A stretch of 38,412 bases of DNA from Clostridia bacterium (GCA_017887095.1 JAGHIT010000101.1:1-38412), one strand, 5' to 3'; shown: positions 1-7,886, counted from the first letter of the stretch. The notes: a model not told the origin generated them from the letters alone. Numbers and translations: made by a program.

Positions 1-227
1 GTCAGCACGAAACAGTCAAATCCCCTTGCAAGAAACTGAAGGGCGACGGGCTCGCTCTCGCGCTCGGAGATCATCGCATACGCGCCGCCCGGTATGACGA
101 GAATGGCGGGATGCGTCCTGCGGCGCGTCATCTCGCGCATGGGCGTATGCGTATAGCAGGCGAGATACCCCTGCCGCGCCTCACCGCGCGGAACTCCAAA
201 TGCCTCATACAAATCAATTTTTTTCAT
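1..227 (-). CDS. alpha/beta hydrolase (esterase-like), N-terminal part only
   Basis: Partial gene: the ATG is at 227-225 and the reading frame runs off the left edge after 75 codons. An AGAGG ribosome binding site lies just upstream. The visible protein has no signal peptide. Around residues 37-47 it carries a VIPGGAYAMIS stretch, the oxyanion-hole region (PGGxY) typical of BD-FAE/acetyl-esterase-like alpha/beta hydrolases, followed by a helix and the start of the next strand (FDCFVL). The catalytic Ser, Asp and His would be in the missing part, so activity is inferred from the family: deacylation of a small ester, often on sugars. The ATG follows the stop codon of a decayed isomerase 3' end by 2 bases, so the gene originally followed an isomerase gene directly. 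Its neighbours suggest a role in carbohydrate use. Confidence 0.75.
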   Translation of the reverse strand, partial: MKKIDLYEAFGVPRGEARQGYLACYTHTPMREMTRRRTHPAILVIPGGAYAMISERESEPVALQFLARGFDCFVL

Positions 228-229
228 TC

Positions 230-289
230 TTACCTCTTTGCCGCAAGGTCGGCGAGATATTCAAAGGAACGGCGGAACGCAAACAGATC
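230..289 (-). pseudogene. duplicated 3' end of the sugar isomerase gene
   Basis: In frame this 60-base stretch encodes a C-terminus ending RRSFEYLADLAAKR-stop, nearly identical to the C-terminus of the intact isomerase at 867-1652 (RRSFEYLADLAAKG-stop). The DNA match runs from about 216 to 279 against 854 to 911, including the bases after the stop and the first codons of the downstream gene, with scattered mismatches. No isomerase sequence is seen further upstream; a stop codon and then the end of the membrane-protein gene follow. I read it as one of two copies of the isomerase/hydrolase junction, split by the cassette at 293-784. Confidence 0.7.
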
Positions 290-292
290 TCA

Positions 293-781
293 CTAATCAC
301 CGTCGCACGGCACAAAACAACACTTTCCAATGATCTGTTGAATCTTCAAAAAATCCGTCTTACTGTAAAATTCCATAAGAATCTTAGAAGCAATTTTTCC
401 ATTTTGCATTTTGATGGGATCTTTGCAAATGATCAGACATTCTCCCAAAAAAGGGGAACGCGTCACCTTTGCAATGTCCCGATACGGAACAACATATTTC
501 ACTTTGTTCCCACTCATACGAACAAGCCGATCTTCCTGAAAAATATCGACCACATGGTAATACTGCCAAATCGTATGAATCGCAACGCCGATCAAGGAGA
601 TCGCAACAAGCAGGGAACATACGCTCACGAGCACATGCAGCAGGAGATCTTCCGAATTAGATGCAGATACAGCCTGAATGATCGCATATACCATCAGCCC
701 ACCAAACAAAGCCCCCGCAACAATCAGAACGGCAGCCCCAACGGCGGTCATGACCTTGGATTGTCTGACTTTATATTCCAT
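293..781 (-). CDS. small membrane protein with PH-like cytoplasmic domain, hypothetical
   Basis: 162 residues from the ATG at 781; the frame also opens at a TTG three bases earlier, but GGGAGAG sits at a better distance from the ATG. Two hydrophobic helices are visible at roughly residues 12-35 and 45-70, followed by about 90 residues rich in alternating hydrophobic and charged positions (YRDIAKVTRSPFLGECLIIC, then KILMEFYSK). That plan, two membrane helices plus a soluble beta-rich domain, resembles YcxB-like or bacterial PH-domain membrane proteins; this is a structural guess, not a family identification. The gene interrupts an isomerase-hydrolase operon and is bracketed by two copies of the original junction, so it is probably a late arrival. 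Function unknown. Confidence 0.7.
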   Translation of the reverse strand: MEYKVRQSKVMTAVGAAVLIVAGALFGGLMVYAIIQAVSASNSEDLLLHVLVSVCSLLVAISLIGVAIHTIWQYYHVVDIFQEDRLVRMSGNKVKYVVPYRDIAKVTRSPFLGECLIICKDPIKMQNGKIASKILMEFYSKTDFLKIQQIIGKCCFVPCDGD

Positions 782-825
782 CAAAACTCTCCCGCATATG
801 ATATGCTTCCGCAGATCGTTGGAGA

Positions 826-864
826 TTACGAAGAATCGGCCCGATCATCCATCGAATTTTTCAT
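826..864 (-). pseudogene. vestigial start of the hydrolase gene
   Basis: Right after the intact isomerase stop codon (869-867) comes the same TAA-GA-ATG junction and AAAAA-rich start seen at the hydrolase gene (232-217). Here the frame closes after 12 codons (MKNSMDDRADSS). It is the second copy of the junction, with the hydrolase copy cut off after a few codons. Confidence 0.5.
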
Positions 865-866
865 TC

Positions 867-1652
867 TTACCCCTTCGCCGCAAGATCGGCGAGATATTCA
901 AAGGAGCGACGGAGCTCTTCCGGCTCGTCATAGTCGCGGGCGTAATTTTCGATGAGCACCGCGCCGTCGAACCCGATGCCCCGAAGCCGCGCGAACAGTT
1001 CCGCAAAGTCAAAGACGCCCTGTCCCGGAAGGCACATTTTGCCCTCTGCCGTCACATCGCTGACGTGCACGGTCGCAAGGTTACTCCCCATGTCGGCGAG
1101 GTATTCCCGCCAGTCATAGCCCGTGATGCGCGCCTGTTTGATATCCAGCACGCCGCCGAGACCTTGGCAATCCTTTTTCAGCAGCGCAAACAGTCCCGGG
1201 CGGTTATAGAGCGCCCATTCGACGTTTTCGTAGCACAGCCGCACGCCCGCCGCGCGGCAGGTCTCATAGATCTGCGCCGTCAGGGCGGAAAAGCGCTGCC
1301 AGTTTTCGCGGAAGGTACGCTTTAAGCGCGCGATGCCGTGGAAGGTATAATTATGCGCGCCCAGAATGTTCGCCGACGCCAATACCTCCTTAAGCCAGCC
1401 GTAGGCGTCCTCCAAAACACGCGGATGCTCGGCATAGAGCTGCGGCTCAAACTGCGTATTGAGGACATGCACGGAATGGATCTCCACTTTGCCCTTTGCC
1501 GCTGCCAATGTTTGCGCAAAAGCAGGCGTATACTCACAAAAGGAAGTCAGGAAAACCTCAGCGCAAGGAACGCCCCACGCATCAAAGAGCGGAAGCGCTT
1601 CCTCGTTGTTCTTACGCAAAAAAAGCGATGCGGTGGAGATGCCGACCTTCAT
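867..1652 (-). CDS. sugar phosphate isomerase/epimerase, TIM barrel
   Basis: 261 residues from the ATG at 1652; the alternative TTG at 1655 is less likely because GAGAGG is well placed for the ATG. The protein has the xylose-isomerase-like TIM-barrel plan (AP endonuclease 2 superfamily). Visible are an N-terminal VGISTASLF strand, a conserved IHSVHV strand near residue 60, CYENVEW near 142 (metal-ligand Glu), GGVLDIKQA near 169 (metal-ligand Asp), VHVSDV near 197 and VLIENYARD near 236. These Glu, Asp, His and Glu positions are the usual divalent-metal ligands. The substrate cannot be read from the sequence. The start codon overlaps the stop of the glycerol-1-phosphate dehydrogenase gene (TGATG), which implies translational coupling. 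In the original arrangement it was followed directly by the hydrolase gene. Confidence 0.8.
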   Translation of the reverse strand: MKVGISTASLFLRKNNEEALPLFDAWGVPCAEVFLTSFCEYTPAFAQTLAAAKGKVEIHSVHVLNTQFEPQLYAEHPRVLEDAYGWLKEVLASANILGAHNYTFHGIARLKRTFRENWQRFSALTAQIYETCRAAGVRLCYENVEWALYNRPGLFALLKKDCQGLGGVLDIKQARITGYDWREYLADMGSNLATVHVSDVTAEGKMCLPGQGVFDFAELFARLRGIGFDGAVLIENYARDYDEPEELRRSFEYLADLAAKG

Positions 1653-2776
1653 CAAAAGAACCTCTCCATCAGCTCGTCGGCGACGGTGTCCATCCAGCCC
1701 TTGGTGCAGTACAGGGTGAGAATGGTGAAGCGGTCGCGGATCTTGTACGCCTCCAGAAACATGCGGCGCACGGTGTCCGCCCCGACGTCCAGCTGCGAGA
1801 AGCGCGTAGGACAGCCGAGAGAAGCAAGCACCTCTTCCGCATAGGCATGCCCGGGGAGCTTTTCCGCCTCGGCATAGACGCGCTCACAGCCCTCGAACGC
1901 GGGACGGCTCCTGAGCGTCTCATATAGATAGAGGGAGACGATCGTCCCAAGCCCCACCTTGACGCCATGCAGCGGGATGTGCTTGCCACGGCGCAGGAAG
2001 TCCATTTCCAGGAAGTGGCTCATGTGATGCTCCGCACCCGACGCGGGGCGGGAATTACCCGCAATCACCATTGCGTATCCGGAGACGAGCAGCGCTTCCA
2101 TGAGCTTTTCCACGCCCGCCGCCTCGCCGCGCTGCAGGGCAGGGATGCTCTCGTCGCAGGCGCGGACGGCGTCATACATGAGCGAAGCCGCCTCCTCCCC
2201 GTAAACCTCGCCCGTGAGATAGGAGGAGATGCGCCAGTCGGTGAGACAGCAGTACTTGGCGAGGATATCCCCCACGCCTGCACCGATCATGATGCGGGGC
2301 GCCTTGCATAGAAGGACAGGATCGATGAGGACGTCGGACGCCGTCTGCGCGGGACGGGTGATCTTGAACCCGTCCTCGATAAGGGGCGTCACGCCCGAGG
2401 TGAAGCCGTCCATCGACGGCGCCGTCGCATACACGCCGCTTTGGCGGTGAGTCAGAAATCCCGCATATTTGCACAGATCGTTGAGCGTGCCCGCGCCCAC
2501 TGCGAGCAGATAGTCGTACCCCTCCCCTGCCGCAGAGACGGCGGCGACGGTGGGCTTATCCGCCACAGGCTCGCGCTCGGGCAAAATGAACGTCCCGCAA
2601 TGCGCCGCCGAAGCGCGCACGACAGGCTCTATGCGGGGCAGAAACCGCTGTGTCGTCTGATCGGCGACAAGAAGCACTTTTTTACCCGCAATGCGCCGTT
2701 CGAAGACGGGGAACGTCCCCTCTCTGACGTATTCCGCATTGATGCCGAATTTTGCCGATAATCGCTGAATATCCAT
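1652..2776 (-). CDS. egsA: sn-glycerol-1-phosphate dehydrogenase (AraM/EgsA family)
   Basis: 374 residues, the usual length for the family. The enzyme reduces dihydroxyacetone phosphate to sn-glycerol-1-phosphate with NAD(P)H. The sequence shows the dehydroquinate-synthase/iron-alcohol-dehydrogenase fold: a nucleotide-binding VGAGTLNDL near residue 94, ATAPSMDGFTSG near 119, GAGVGDILAKY near 166 (Asp metal ligand), GAEHHMSHFLE near 248 (His ligand) and LHGVKVGLGT near 271 (second His). Bacillus AraM, encoded in the arabinose operon, is the best-known bacterial relative and also has sugar genes as neighbours. AGGT stands 7 bases before the ATG. The gene lies 143 bp downstream of the regulator on the same strand; I see only a weak -10 (TATATC) of its own, so it may be read from the regulator's promoter. 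Confidence 0.88.
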   Translation of the reverse strand: MDIQRLSAKFGINAEYVREGTFPVFERRIAGKKVLLVADQTTQRFLPRIEPVVRASAAHCGTFILPEREPVADKPTVAAVSAAGEGYDYLLAVGAGTLNDLCKYAGFLTHRQSGVYATAPSMDGFTSGVTPLIEDGFKITRPAQTASDVLIDPVLLCKAPRIMIGAGVGDILAKYCCLTDWRISSYLTGEVYGEEAASLMYDAVRACDESIPALQRGEAAGVEKLMEALLVSGYAMVIAGNSRPASGAEHHMSHFLEMDFLRRGKHIPLHGVKVGLGTIVSLYLYETLRSRPAFEGCERVYAEAEKLPGHAYAEEVLASLGCPTRFSQLDVGADTVRRMFLEAYKIRDRFTILTLYCTKGWMDTVADELMERFF

Positions 2777-2919
2777 AATTTGACCTGAATGTGATATATT
2801 TTTTGTATTGCTAAACTTTCCTAAAGCGCCGTAGGTAAGCAGACAGGGAATGTGTGCTTCGGGATTTTAAGTGCAGCTCCGCATCAGGCAATTGACGAAG
2901 AAATATGCACCCGATAAAC

Positions 2920-3831
2920 TTATTTAAAGATAAATTTACACTCGATCCCCGCATCATAGTCCCCGAAGCCCTTTCCGAAGAGCGTAAAACCACCGCGATG
3001 GTTGGCGTCCTCCGGCACAGATACACGAAAACGGATCTGACTGCCCGCAGAGATCGCAAGATCGGAGAGTTTCGTCTGAGAAACTTTTGCCCCTCCGAAA
3101 AAACTCCCGTGTTCATTGACCGCAATCACAACCTTCTTACCGTATTGACCGAGATTTCCATACCACCAGGAAGGACTTACCGTCCCCGTCCTGTCGTTAT
3201 ATTCCCCTTTGCTCTGATAGATACCGAGAAGCTTATTGTTCAGAAGAAAATGGATATCGCTCGGAAAATAGGCGACATAACCCGGCGCTTCGGAAGCGAC
3301 TTCCAAAGAGATCTGGACTTCCGCCAACTCCGCATCCTCAGCGATGTAATTCGGAATAAAATATTCCACAAACCCATATGCCATCCAAAGGATGCCCGCA
3401 TGAAAGCGCTCCGGATAGGAAAAGCAAGCAGGATCGTCAAATCTTCCAACAATATGCTCACGCGTTGCAATACCGCAGGTAGGATGCGCCTCGTAATCGG
3501 CATACTGCCCGACGTCAATGCTCGCGGATTCCACTCTTCCCTCCTCATGGGGGCGAGAAAGAAAATCAATGACGATCTTATCTGCAGCGAGCGAACAAAT
3601 CTTCTGCGTGCCGCGAATCCCGGAAGAAGTAGAAATCTCGATGAGCCCTGCCGCATGCAGTTTTTTAACATGTGCAGTAATAGCACCGTTAGAGACATCA
3701 AACCGCTTGGCAAAATAGGCAAGATTCAGCTCTTTGTTCTCCAACAACTCCTCCAGGATGCCGAGACGCACATCCGAATCCAGCGCCTCATATAAAATCC
3801 GCCCCTGTCTGAAATCTTTAAGATAGATCAT
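2920..3831 (-). CDS. ArsR-type HTH regulator with large C-terminal sensor-like domain
   Basis: 303 residues from the ATG at 3831, which has AAAGGGGG 7 bases upstream; the longer frame reaching 3876 begins inside the promoter and is rejected. Residues about 12-75 form a winged helix (LGILEELL, then FAKRFDVSNGAITAHVKKL, then AAGLIEI), the ArsR/GntR-like pattern for DNA binding. Residues about 95-303 are beta-rich with many aromatic residues (WMAYGFVEYFIPNYI, PSWWYGNLG) and no cysteine metal site, so a metal-sensing role is unlikely. I infer a small-molecule, perhaps sugar, sensor controlling the downstream dehydrogenase, isomerase and hydrolase genes. A perfect-consensus promoter (3856-3884) drives it. 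The bases around its -35 include the palindrome AACATGTT, a possible autoregulatory site. Confidence 0.8.
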   Translation of the reverse strand: MIYLKDFRQGRILYEALDSDVRLGILEELLENKELNLAYFAKRFDVSNGAITAHVKKLHAAGLIEISTSSGIRGTQKICSLAADKIVIDFLSRPHEEGRVESASIDVGQYADYEAHPTCGIATREHIVGRFDDPACFSYPERFHAGILWMAYGFVEYFIPNYIAEDAELAEVQISLEVASEAPGYVAYFPSDIHFLLNNKLLGIYQSKGEYNDRTGTVSPSWWYGNLGQYGKKVVIAVNEHGSFFGGAKVSQTKLSDLAISAGSQIRFRVSVPEDANHRGGFTLFGKGFGDYDAGIECKFIFK

Positions 3832-3855
3832 ATCAGACCCCCTTTTACAGATTCC

Positions 3856-3884
3856 ATTATACAGACCGAAACGCACAATGTCAA
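3856..3884 (-). promoter_or_regulatory. sigma-A promoter of the regulator gene
   Basis: TTGACA and TATAAT with exactly 17 bases between them, both matching consensus. Predicted transcript start is near 3849, 18 bases before the ATG, leaving room for the G-rich ribosome binding site. The palindrome AACATGTT overlaps the upstream edge of the -35. Confidence 0.85.
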
Positions 3885-3959
3885 CATGTTCGGCAATTCA
3901 TCGTGTAAATATTTTAATAGAAAGTAAAACAAATACCGTGTTTTCCACATAACCCCCGA

Positions 3960-3986
3960 CCCGTCCTCCGCGGCGGACGGGTTTTT
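3960..3986 (+). terminator. terminator-like hairpin reading rightwards, no matching gene
   Basis: CCCGTCC pairs with GGACGGG around a CCGCGG core, followed on the plus strand by TTTTT. No plus-strand gene ends here, and on the minus strand there is no T run after the hairpin. It may end antisense or stray transcription. Confidence 0.4.
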
Positions 3987-4080
3987 ATTGTATGCACCCC
4001 GTTCCACAAGGAACATCCGGAAAACAGAGAAAATGCACCGCACGACGAAGCTCCGTGCCGCACACAGGCATAGAATACAA

Positions 4081-4112
4081 GCGCCCCGCACGGCGGTTGC
4101 CGTGCGGGGCGC
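4081..4112 (-). terminator. terminator after the phosphoglucomutase gene
   Basis: A perfect 14-bp inverted repeat, GCGCCCCGCACGGC, with a 4-base loop, 12 bases downstream of the phosphoglucomutase stop codon. The following minus-strand sequence (TTGTATTCT) is only moderately T-rich. The 3832-4124 gap holds this hairpin, the 3960 hairpin and the regulator promoter; I see no gene in it. Confidence 0.65.
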
Positions 4113-4124
4113 AAAATCCACAAA

Positions 4125-5843
4125 TTATTTCTTTACACTGTCCAACAACACCTTGACCGCTGCCTTTGCCTCTTCGAGCGCCTTTTCGGCATCCGCTTCA
4201 GAGGCAGCCTTCACGGAGTAATAGATCTTGAGCTTCGGCTCCGTCCCCGAAGGACGCACGCAGATGAACGAGCCTCCCTCCAGCTCGTAATAGACGCAGT
4301 TGCACTTGGGAATGTCAAGCGTCTCAGTCTTTCCGTCCGCTGTGCGGCGGACAGAAGCCGAGTAGTCGCGCACCGCCTCCACCTTGAAAGGTCCAAAACT
4401 ATCGACGCTGACCGTCTTAAGCGCATCGACGACTGCATTCATCTCCTTCATCGCGTTCAGTCCTGAGTACTGGATAGAAACATTCTTATCCAACACAAAA
4501 CCATACCTTGCGTAGATCTCCTGAAGCCTTCCCCATACCGTCTTACCGATATAAGTATAGTAGCAGACCATCTCGGCGCACAGCATAGAAGCAACGACTG
4601 CGTCCTTGTCCCTCGCATGCGTACCGCGCAGATATCCGCAGGATTCTTCGAAGCCGAACACATAGGTATGCGAGCCGTCCGCCTCCCACTGTTTGATCTT
4701 CTCGCCGATGAACTTGAAACCGACGGGCGTTTCAAACAACGCGACGCCGAAGTCGGCACAGATTGCCTTTGCCATGCCCGTCGTAACGAAGGACTTGACG
4801 ACAGCCGCGTTTGCCGGCAGCGCGTTCTCCTCCTTCAGGCGGGTGAGGATATAGTCAAGAAGCAAAATACCGACCTGGTTCCCGGAGAGCGCGACAAATT
4901 CGCCCTTTTCGTTCTTGACTGCGACGCCCAGACGGTCGGAATCGGGATCGGTCCCGAACACGACGTCCGCCCGGATCTTATTCGCGAGCGCAATACCCAT
5001 GGAAAGCGTCTCTTTGAATTCGGGATTGGGAACGGCGACGGTGGAGAACTCGGTATCCTTCGTCGTCTGTTCTTCCACGACGGTGACATTGATCCCCAGT
5101 TCCTTCAGAATACGGGTAACGGGAACGTAACCGGAGCCATGTACGGGCGTGTAGACGAGCTTCAGATCCTTGCCGCACTTTTCGACCGCCTCTTTGGAGA
5201 GCGTGAGCTTTTTCAAAGCCTCGATATAGGTATCGTCCACTTCCTTGGGGACAGGCACGATCAGAGAACTTGTTTCATCCCCCGCGACGGAAAGGTAGTC
5301 CGTGATCTTCTCAATGAAGCCGACAACGATCTTGGTTGCCTCGGGCGACATCTGCGCACCGTCCTCTCCATAAACTTTATAGCCGTTATATTCCTTAGGG
5401 TTGTGCGACGCGGTGATCATAATACCAGCGATCGTCCCCAGATAGCGCACCGCATAGGAGAGCATCGGAACAGGATGCACATCGTCAAAGAGATATGCTT
5501 TAATGCCGTTCTTGGCAAGTACGCCGGCAGCCTTCTCTGCAAACAGACGGGAGTTTCTCCGCGTATCGTAAGAGATGACGACGCCTTTCGCCTGATCAGA
5601 CGCCGGAAGCGTCTTGATATATTCGGAAAGTCCCTGCGTAGCGCGCATGACGGTATATACGTTCATCATATTCATGCCGCAGCCGATAATTCCGCGCATT
5701 CCCGCCGTACCGAATTCCAGCTCACCGCCGAAGCGATATTCTTTCTCCTTTTCGTCCGAAGCGATACTCTCCAACTCCGCCTTATCCGCCGCAGCGAGAC
5801 GGGGATCAGCAAGCCATGCCTCATAGATGCTCTGATAACTCAT
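4125..5843 (-). CDS. pgcA: phosphoglucomutase / phosphomannomutase
   Basis: 572 residues, typical for the PgcA-type alpha-D-phosphohexomutases of Bacillota. It interconverts glucose-1-phosphate (or mannose-1-phosphate) and the 6-phosphate. Visible elements in order: GTAGMRG near 45, the phosphoserine loop TASHNP with Ser146, the metal loop DPDSDRLG at 299-306, the sugar-recognition motif GFEESCGY at 397-404, and the phosphate-binding RPSGTEPKLK near 540. All catalytic motifs are intact. The ATG at 5843 has AAGGAG 8 bases upstream; the frame also has a GTG at 5852 but the binding site would abut it. It is the last gene of the transcript starting at about 7780. A second mutase (16572-18341) in the polysaccharide operon is clearly divergent, so this copy is probably the housekeeping enzyme. 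Confidence 0.92.
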   Translation of the reverse strand: MSYQSIYEAWLADPRLAAADKAELESIASDEKEKEYRFGGELEFGTAGMRGIIGCGMNMMNVYTVMRATQGLSEYIKTLPASDQAKGVVISYDTRRNSRLFAEKAAGVLAKNGIKAYLFDDVHPVPMLSYAVRYLGTIAGIMITASHNPKEYNGYKVYGEDGAQMSPEATKIVVGFIEKITDYLSVAGDETSSLIVPVPKEVDDTYIEALKKLTLSKEAVEKCGKDLKLVYTPVHGSGYVPVTRILKELGINVTVVEEQTTKDTEFSTVAVPNPEFKETLSMGIALANKIRADVVFGTDPDSDRLGVAVKNEKGEFVALSGNQVGILLLDYILTRLKEENALPANAAVVKSFVTTGMAKAICADFGVALFETPVGFKFIGEKIKQWEADGSHTYVFGFEESCGYLRGTHARDKDAVVASMLCAEMVCYYTYIGKTVWGRLQEIYARYGFVLDKNVSIQYSGLNAMKEMNAVVDALKTVSVDSFGPFKVEAVRDYSASVRRTADGKTETLDIPKCNCVYYELEGGSFICVRPSGTEPKLKIYYSVKAASEADAEKALEEAKAAVKVLLDSVKK

Positions 5844-5900
5844 ACTTTCCACTCCTTATTGTTTATGCTCCGACGCATCGCGCCGCACATTTTCCCGATT

Positions 5901-6944
5901 TTAATTTTCTTCTGCAGCATCCTCTTTTTCGGATGCTGCCGTCCTCTCTTCCGAAGAAGCATTGATCTTCTTGTTGATCTCTTCCAACGAATCTCCTGTC
6001 GGATATTCGGACTGCGTATTCCCCGCAATATTATTCACGGAAACGAAATACTTCCTGCCCCCATCCTCGTAGTAATGCACAAACTGTATCGATAGCAGGA
6101 AGAGATAGGAAAGCGGTACGGTAATGAGACCCGCGCTCCCCAATGTAAACAACATAAAGACAAGATTGACGACAACGATAATATAATTCGCCACGAGGAA
6201 ACTTGCAAAACGATGCAACAAGTTTTTCCGGCTGCGGAAAGAAATCGACATCCCCTTTGCAACCGACGTTTTCCCGGATAAAACGGAAGGGATCCACGCC
6301 GATACAAACGTCAGCTTTAAAGATTGCATGCAAAGATACACCGCCACTGTCAGCGACAGTGCAATCAGCACAGACAGGAACCCCCACGACGGGAACAGAG
6401 ACGGAAGGTAGAAGAACAAAAACCAGCAAGCGAGCAATGTGATCGCGTCGTAAACAAACGTGATCGGGACATAAATGACTTCATAGAGCGCCGCACTGCC
6501 GATATTGCGGAAGAATGCCTCAGAGAACGTCGTGCGCGAAAAAGCACTCATGCGATCGTTCATAATGCTTGCCGCGGCAAAATGCGAAAGCCCGTTCAGA
6601 AACCGGGACAGAAGATAGATAAGGCATACACCGACGACCGCGCCCGCGATCGCCCCGCCATTTTCGGCAATGAGCACGAGAACATCGGCAATAGCCGATG
6701 TAAAATCGCTCTGGAATGTGGAAAGCCGCGCGCTGTCTCCGCTCACAAGTGCGCGAAAAAACTCTCCGACCAAACCGACAAGGGTATCCACTTCAGTGCT
6801 CGTCACAATAACGCTCAGCGCCAGTTCCAGAATGACATAGACGAGGCTGAGCGTCAGCACGCTGACGATCAGCCGATAGACGAGCAGCTTGAAAGCGCTG
6901 GAGAAATTATCGATCGTGATATGAAAGGCATTTCGAAACCGCAT
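5901..6944 (-). CDS. polytopic membrane protein, unknown function
   Basis: 347 residues from the ATG at 6944, which lies 1 base after the previous gene's stop codon (TGAAATG) and has GGGAG upstream. About six hydrophobic helices are visible, near residues 18-42, 92-115, 155-180, 186-208, 255-280 and 283-300. Between the first two is a soluble loop, and the last 55 residues are hydrophilic and rich in Glu, Ser and Lys, presumably cytoplasmic. I recognise no family motif. With the gene upstream it forms a pair of similarly built membrane proteins (N-terminal amphipathic lead, then a long helix), which may work as a heteromeric complex; that is inference. Co-transcribed with the phosphoglucomutase gene 57 bp downstream. 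Confidence 0.75.
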   Translation of the reverse strand: MRFRNAFHITIDNFSSAFKLLVYRLIVSVLTLSLVYVILELALSVIVTSTEVDTLVGLVGEFFRALVSGDSARLSTFQSDFTSAIADVLVLIAENGGAIAGAVVGVCLIYLLSRFLNGLSHFAAASIMNDRMSAFSRTTFSEAFFRNIGSAALYEVIYVPITFVYDAITLLACWFLFFYLPSLFPSWGFLSVLIALSLTVAVYLCMQSLKLTFVSAWIPSVLSGKTSVAKGMSISFRSRKNLLHRFASFLVANYIIVVVNLVFMLFTLGSAGLITVPLSYLFLLSIQFVHYYEDGGRKYFVSVNNIAGNTQSEYPTGDSLEEINKKINASSEERTAASEKEDAAEEN

Positions 6945-6945
6945 T

Positions 6946-7767
6946 TCAGTACTCCCATTTATGACGCAAAATATCCTCTCTGTCCAGCTTATCCGTCTCA
7001 AAATAGAGCGTTTCCATACGGATCCCGAAATTCAGGAACAGGAAGAAAAATAAGACGACCGCAATTATATGATACGCGGCATAAGGAAGAAGCGAACACA
7101 GAACGAGAATCAGGAACATTCCGATCACGGATATCGCAAACGACAGAAGCAGCTTCCCGCGTACGCCTACCATCAGACGATAAGAGTACAGGAGTGCCTC
7201 AAAAAAACGGAAACCGGTCATCTGCTTGCACGGCAACCAAAGATAGAGGATGGTCGCCAGATAAATGAGGGCAAAGCCGAAAGCCGCCATCGCAATGATG
7301 GAAAGTACATAAATTGCAGGAACGTTCGGAACGCTCGCAACGGCAAAAAGCACCGCCGAAAGCACGATCGCCCAAATCTCATACACCACGACCATAAGGA
7401 GCACATACACCGCCACCGACGGCAGGATATTCTTCGTCTGATTCCAAAGCCCGCTCATCGTTCGCTTTCCAAGACGCATGTGCTTTTCAACAAAACAGAG
7501 CAAAACGGAAAACGCAGGAATTACCGTTACGATTGCAAGCAGGCTGTACACCGCGCCGAGCCAGTCGTCGATGCGCAGGAAACTCCACGCATGCAGATAT
7601 TCCAAAAATTCCGCACGGGGATCCCCCGTAAAAAACCCGGACCATACCGCATGAATGCAGTTATAGTCGAGAGAGAGCGAAAGGAAAACTGCCGGTATGA
7701 CCGCAAACGGCAGCAGAAACAAAATATTCTTAAAGATGTATGTCCAACTTCCGAATACGGTACGCAT
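6946..7767 (-). CDS. polytopic membrane protein, unknown function
   Basis: 273 residues from the ATG at 7767 (AGAGGAG, 5-base spacing); a GTG at 7773 is in frame but would sit on the ribosome binding site. About six membrane helices are visible: near 14-33, 73-92, 115-138, 140-165, 166-185 and 205-245. There are short charged segments between them and a hydrophilic C-terminal tail with Asp and Arg residues. No recognisable catalytic or transport motif. First gene of a three-gene transcript with its own strong promoter, followed immediately by a second membrane protein of the same general design. Confidence 0.75.
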   Translation of the reverse strand: MRTVFGSWTYIFKNILFLLPFAVIPAVFLSLSLDYNCIHAVWSGFFTGDPRAEFLEYLHAWSFLRIDDWLGAVYSLLAIVTVIPAFSVLLCFVEKHMRLGKRTMSGLWNQTKNILPSVAVYVLLMVVVYEIWAIVLSAVLFAVASVPNVPAIYVLSIIAMAAFGFALIYLATILYLWLPCKQMTGFRFFEALLYSYRLMVGVRGKLLLSFAISVIGMFLILVLCSLLPYAAYHIIAVVLFFFLFLNFGIRMETLYFETDKLDREDILRHKWEY

Positions 7768-7786
7768 AAACACTCCTCTGGAAACT

Positions 7787-7815
7787 ATTATATAACAAAT
7801 CCCGCCTCGTGTAAA
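7787..7815 (-). promoter_or_regulatory. promoter of the membrane-protein pair and phosphoglucomutase
   Basis: TTTACA, 17 bases, TATAAT. Predicted start near 7780, 13 bases before the first ATG. It lies just after the terminator of the polysaccharide operon, so the two transcription units are separated. Confidence 0.85.
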
Positions 7816-7847
7816 GAGATTTTGAAAATTTTCCCTCTTCTCGCCGC

Positions 7848-7876
7848 AAAAACAAAGCCCGCGGCTGTTCCGCGGT
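7848..7876 (-). terminator. terminator of the exopolysaccharide operon
   Basis: CCGCGG, loop of five bases, CCGCGG, then a T-rich run (CTTTGTTTTT) on the minus strand, about 10 bases after the flippase stop codon. Confidence 0.75.
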
Positions 7877-7886
7877 CTTATCTTTG

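Noticed and set aside
4617-6095. 492-codon plus-strand frame opposite the phosphoglucomutase gene
   Set aside because: Antisense shadow; the mutase on the minus strand has every family motif.
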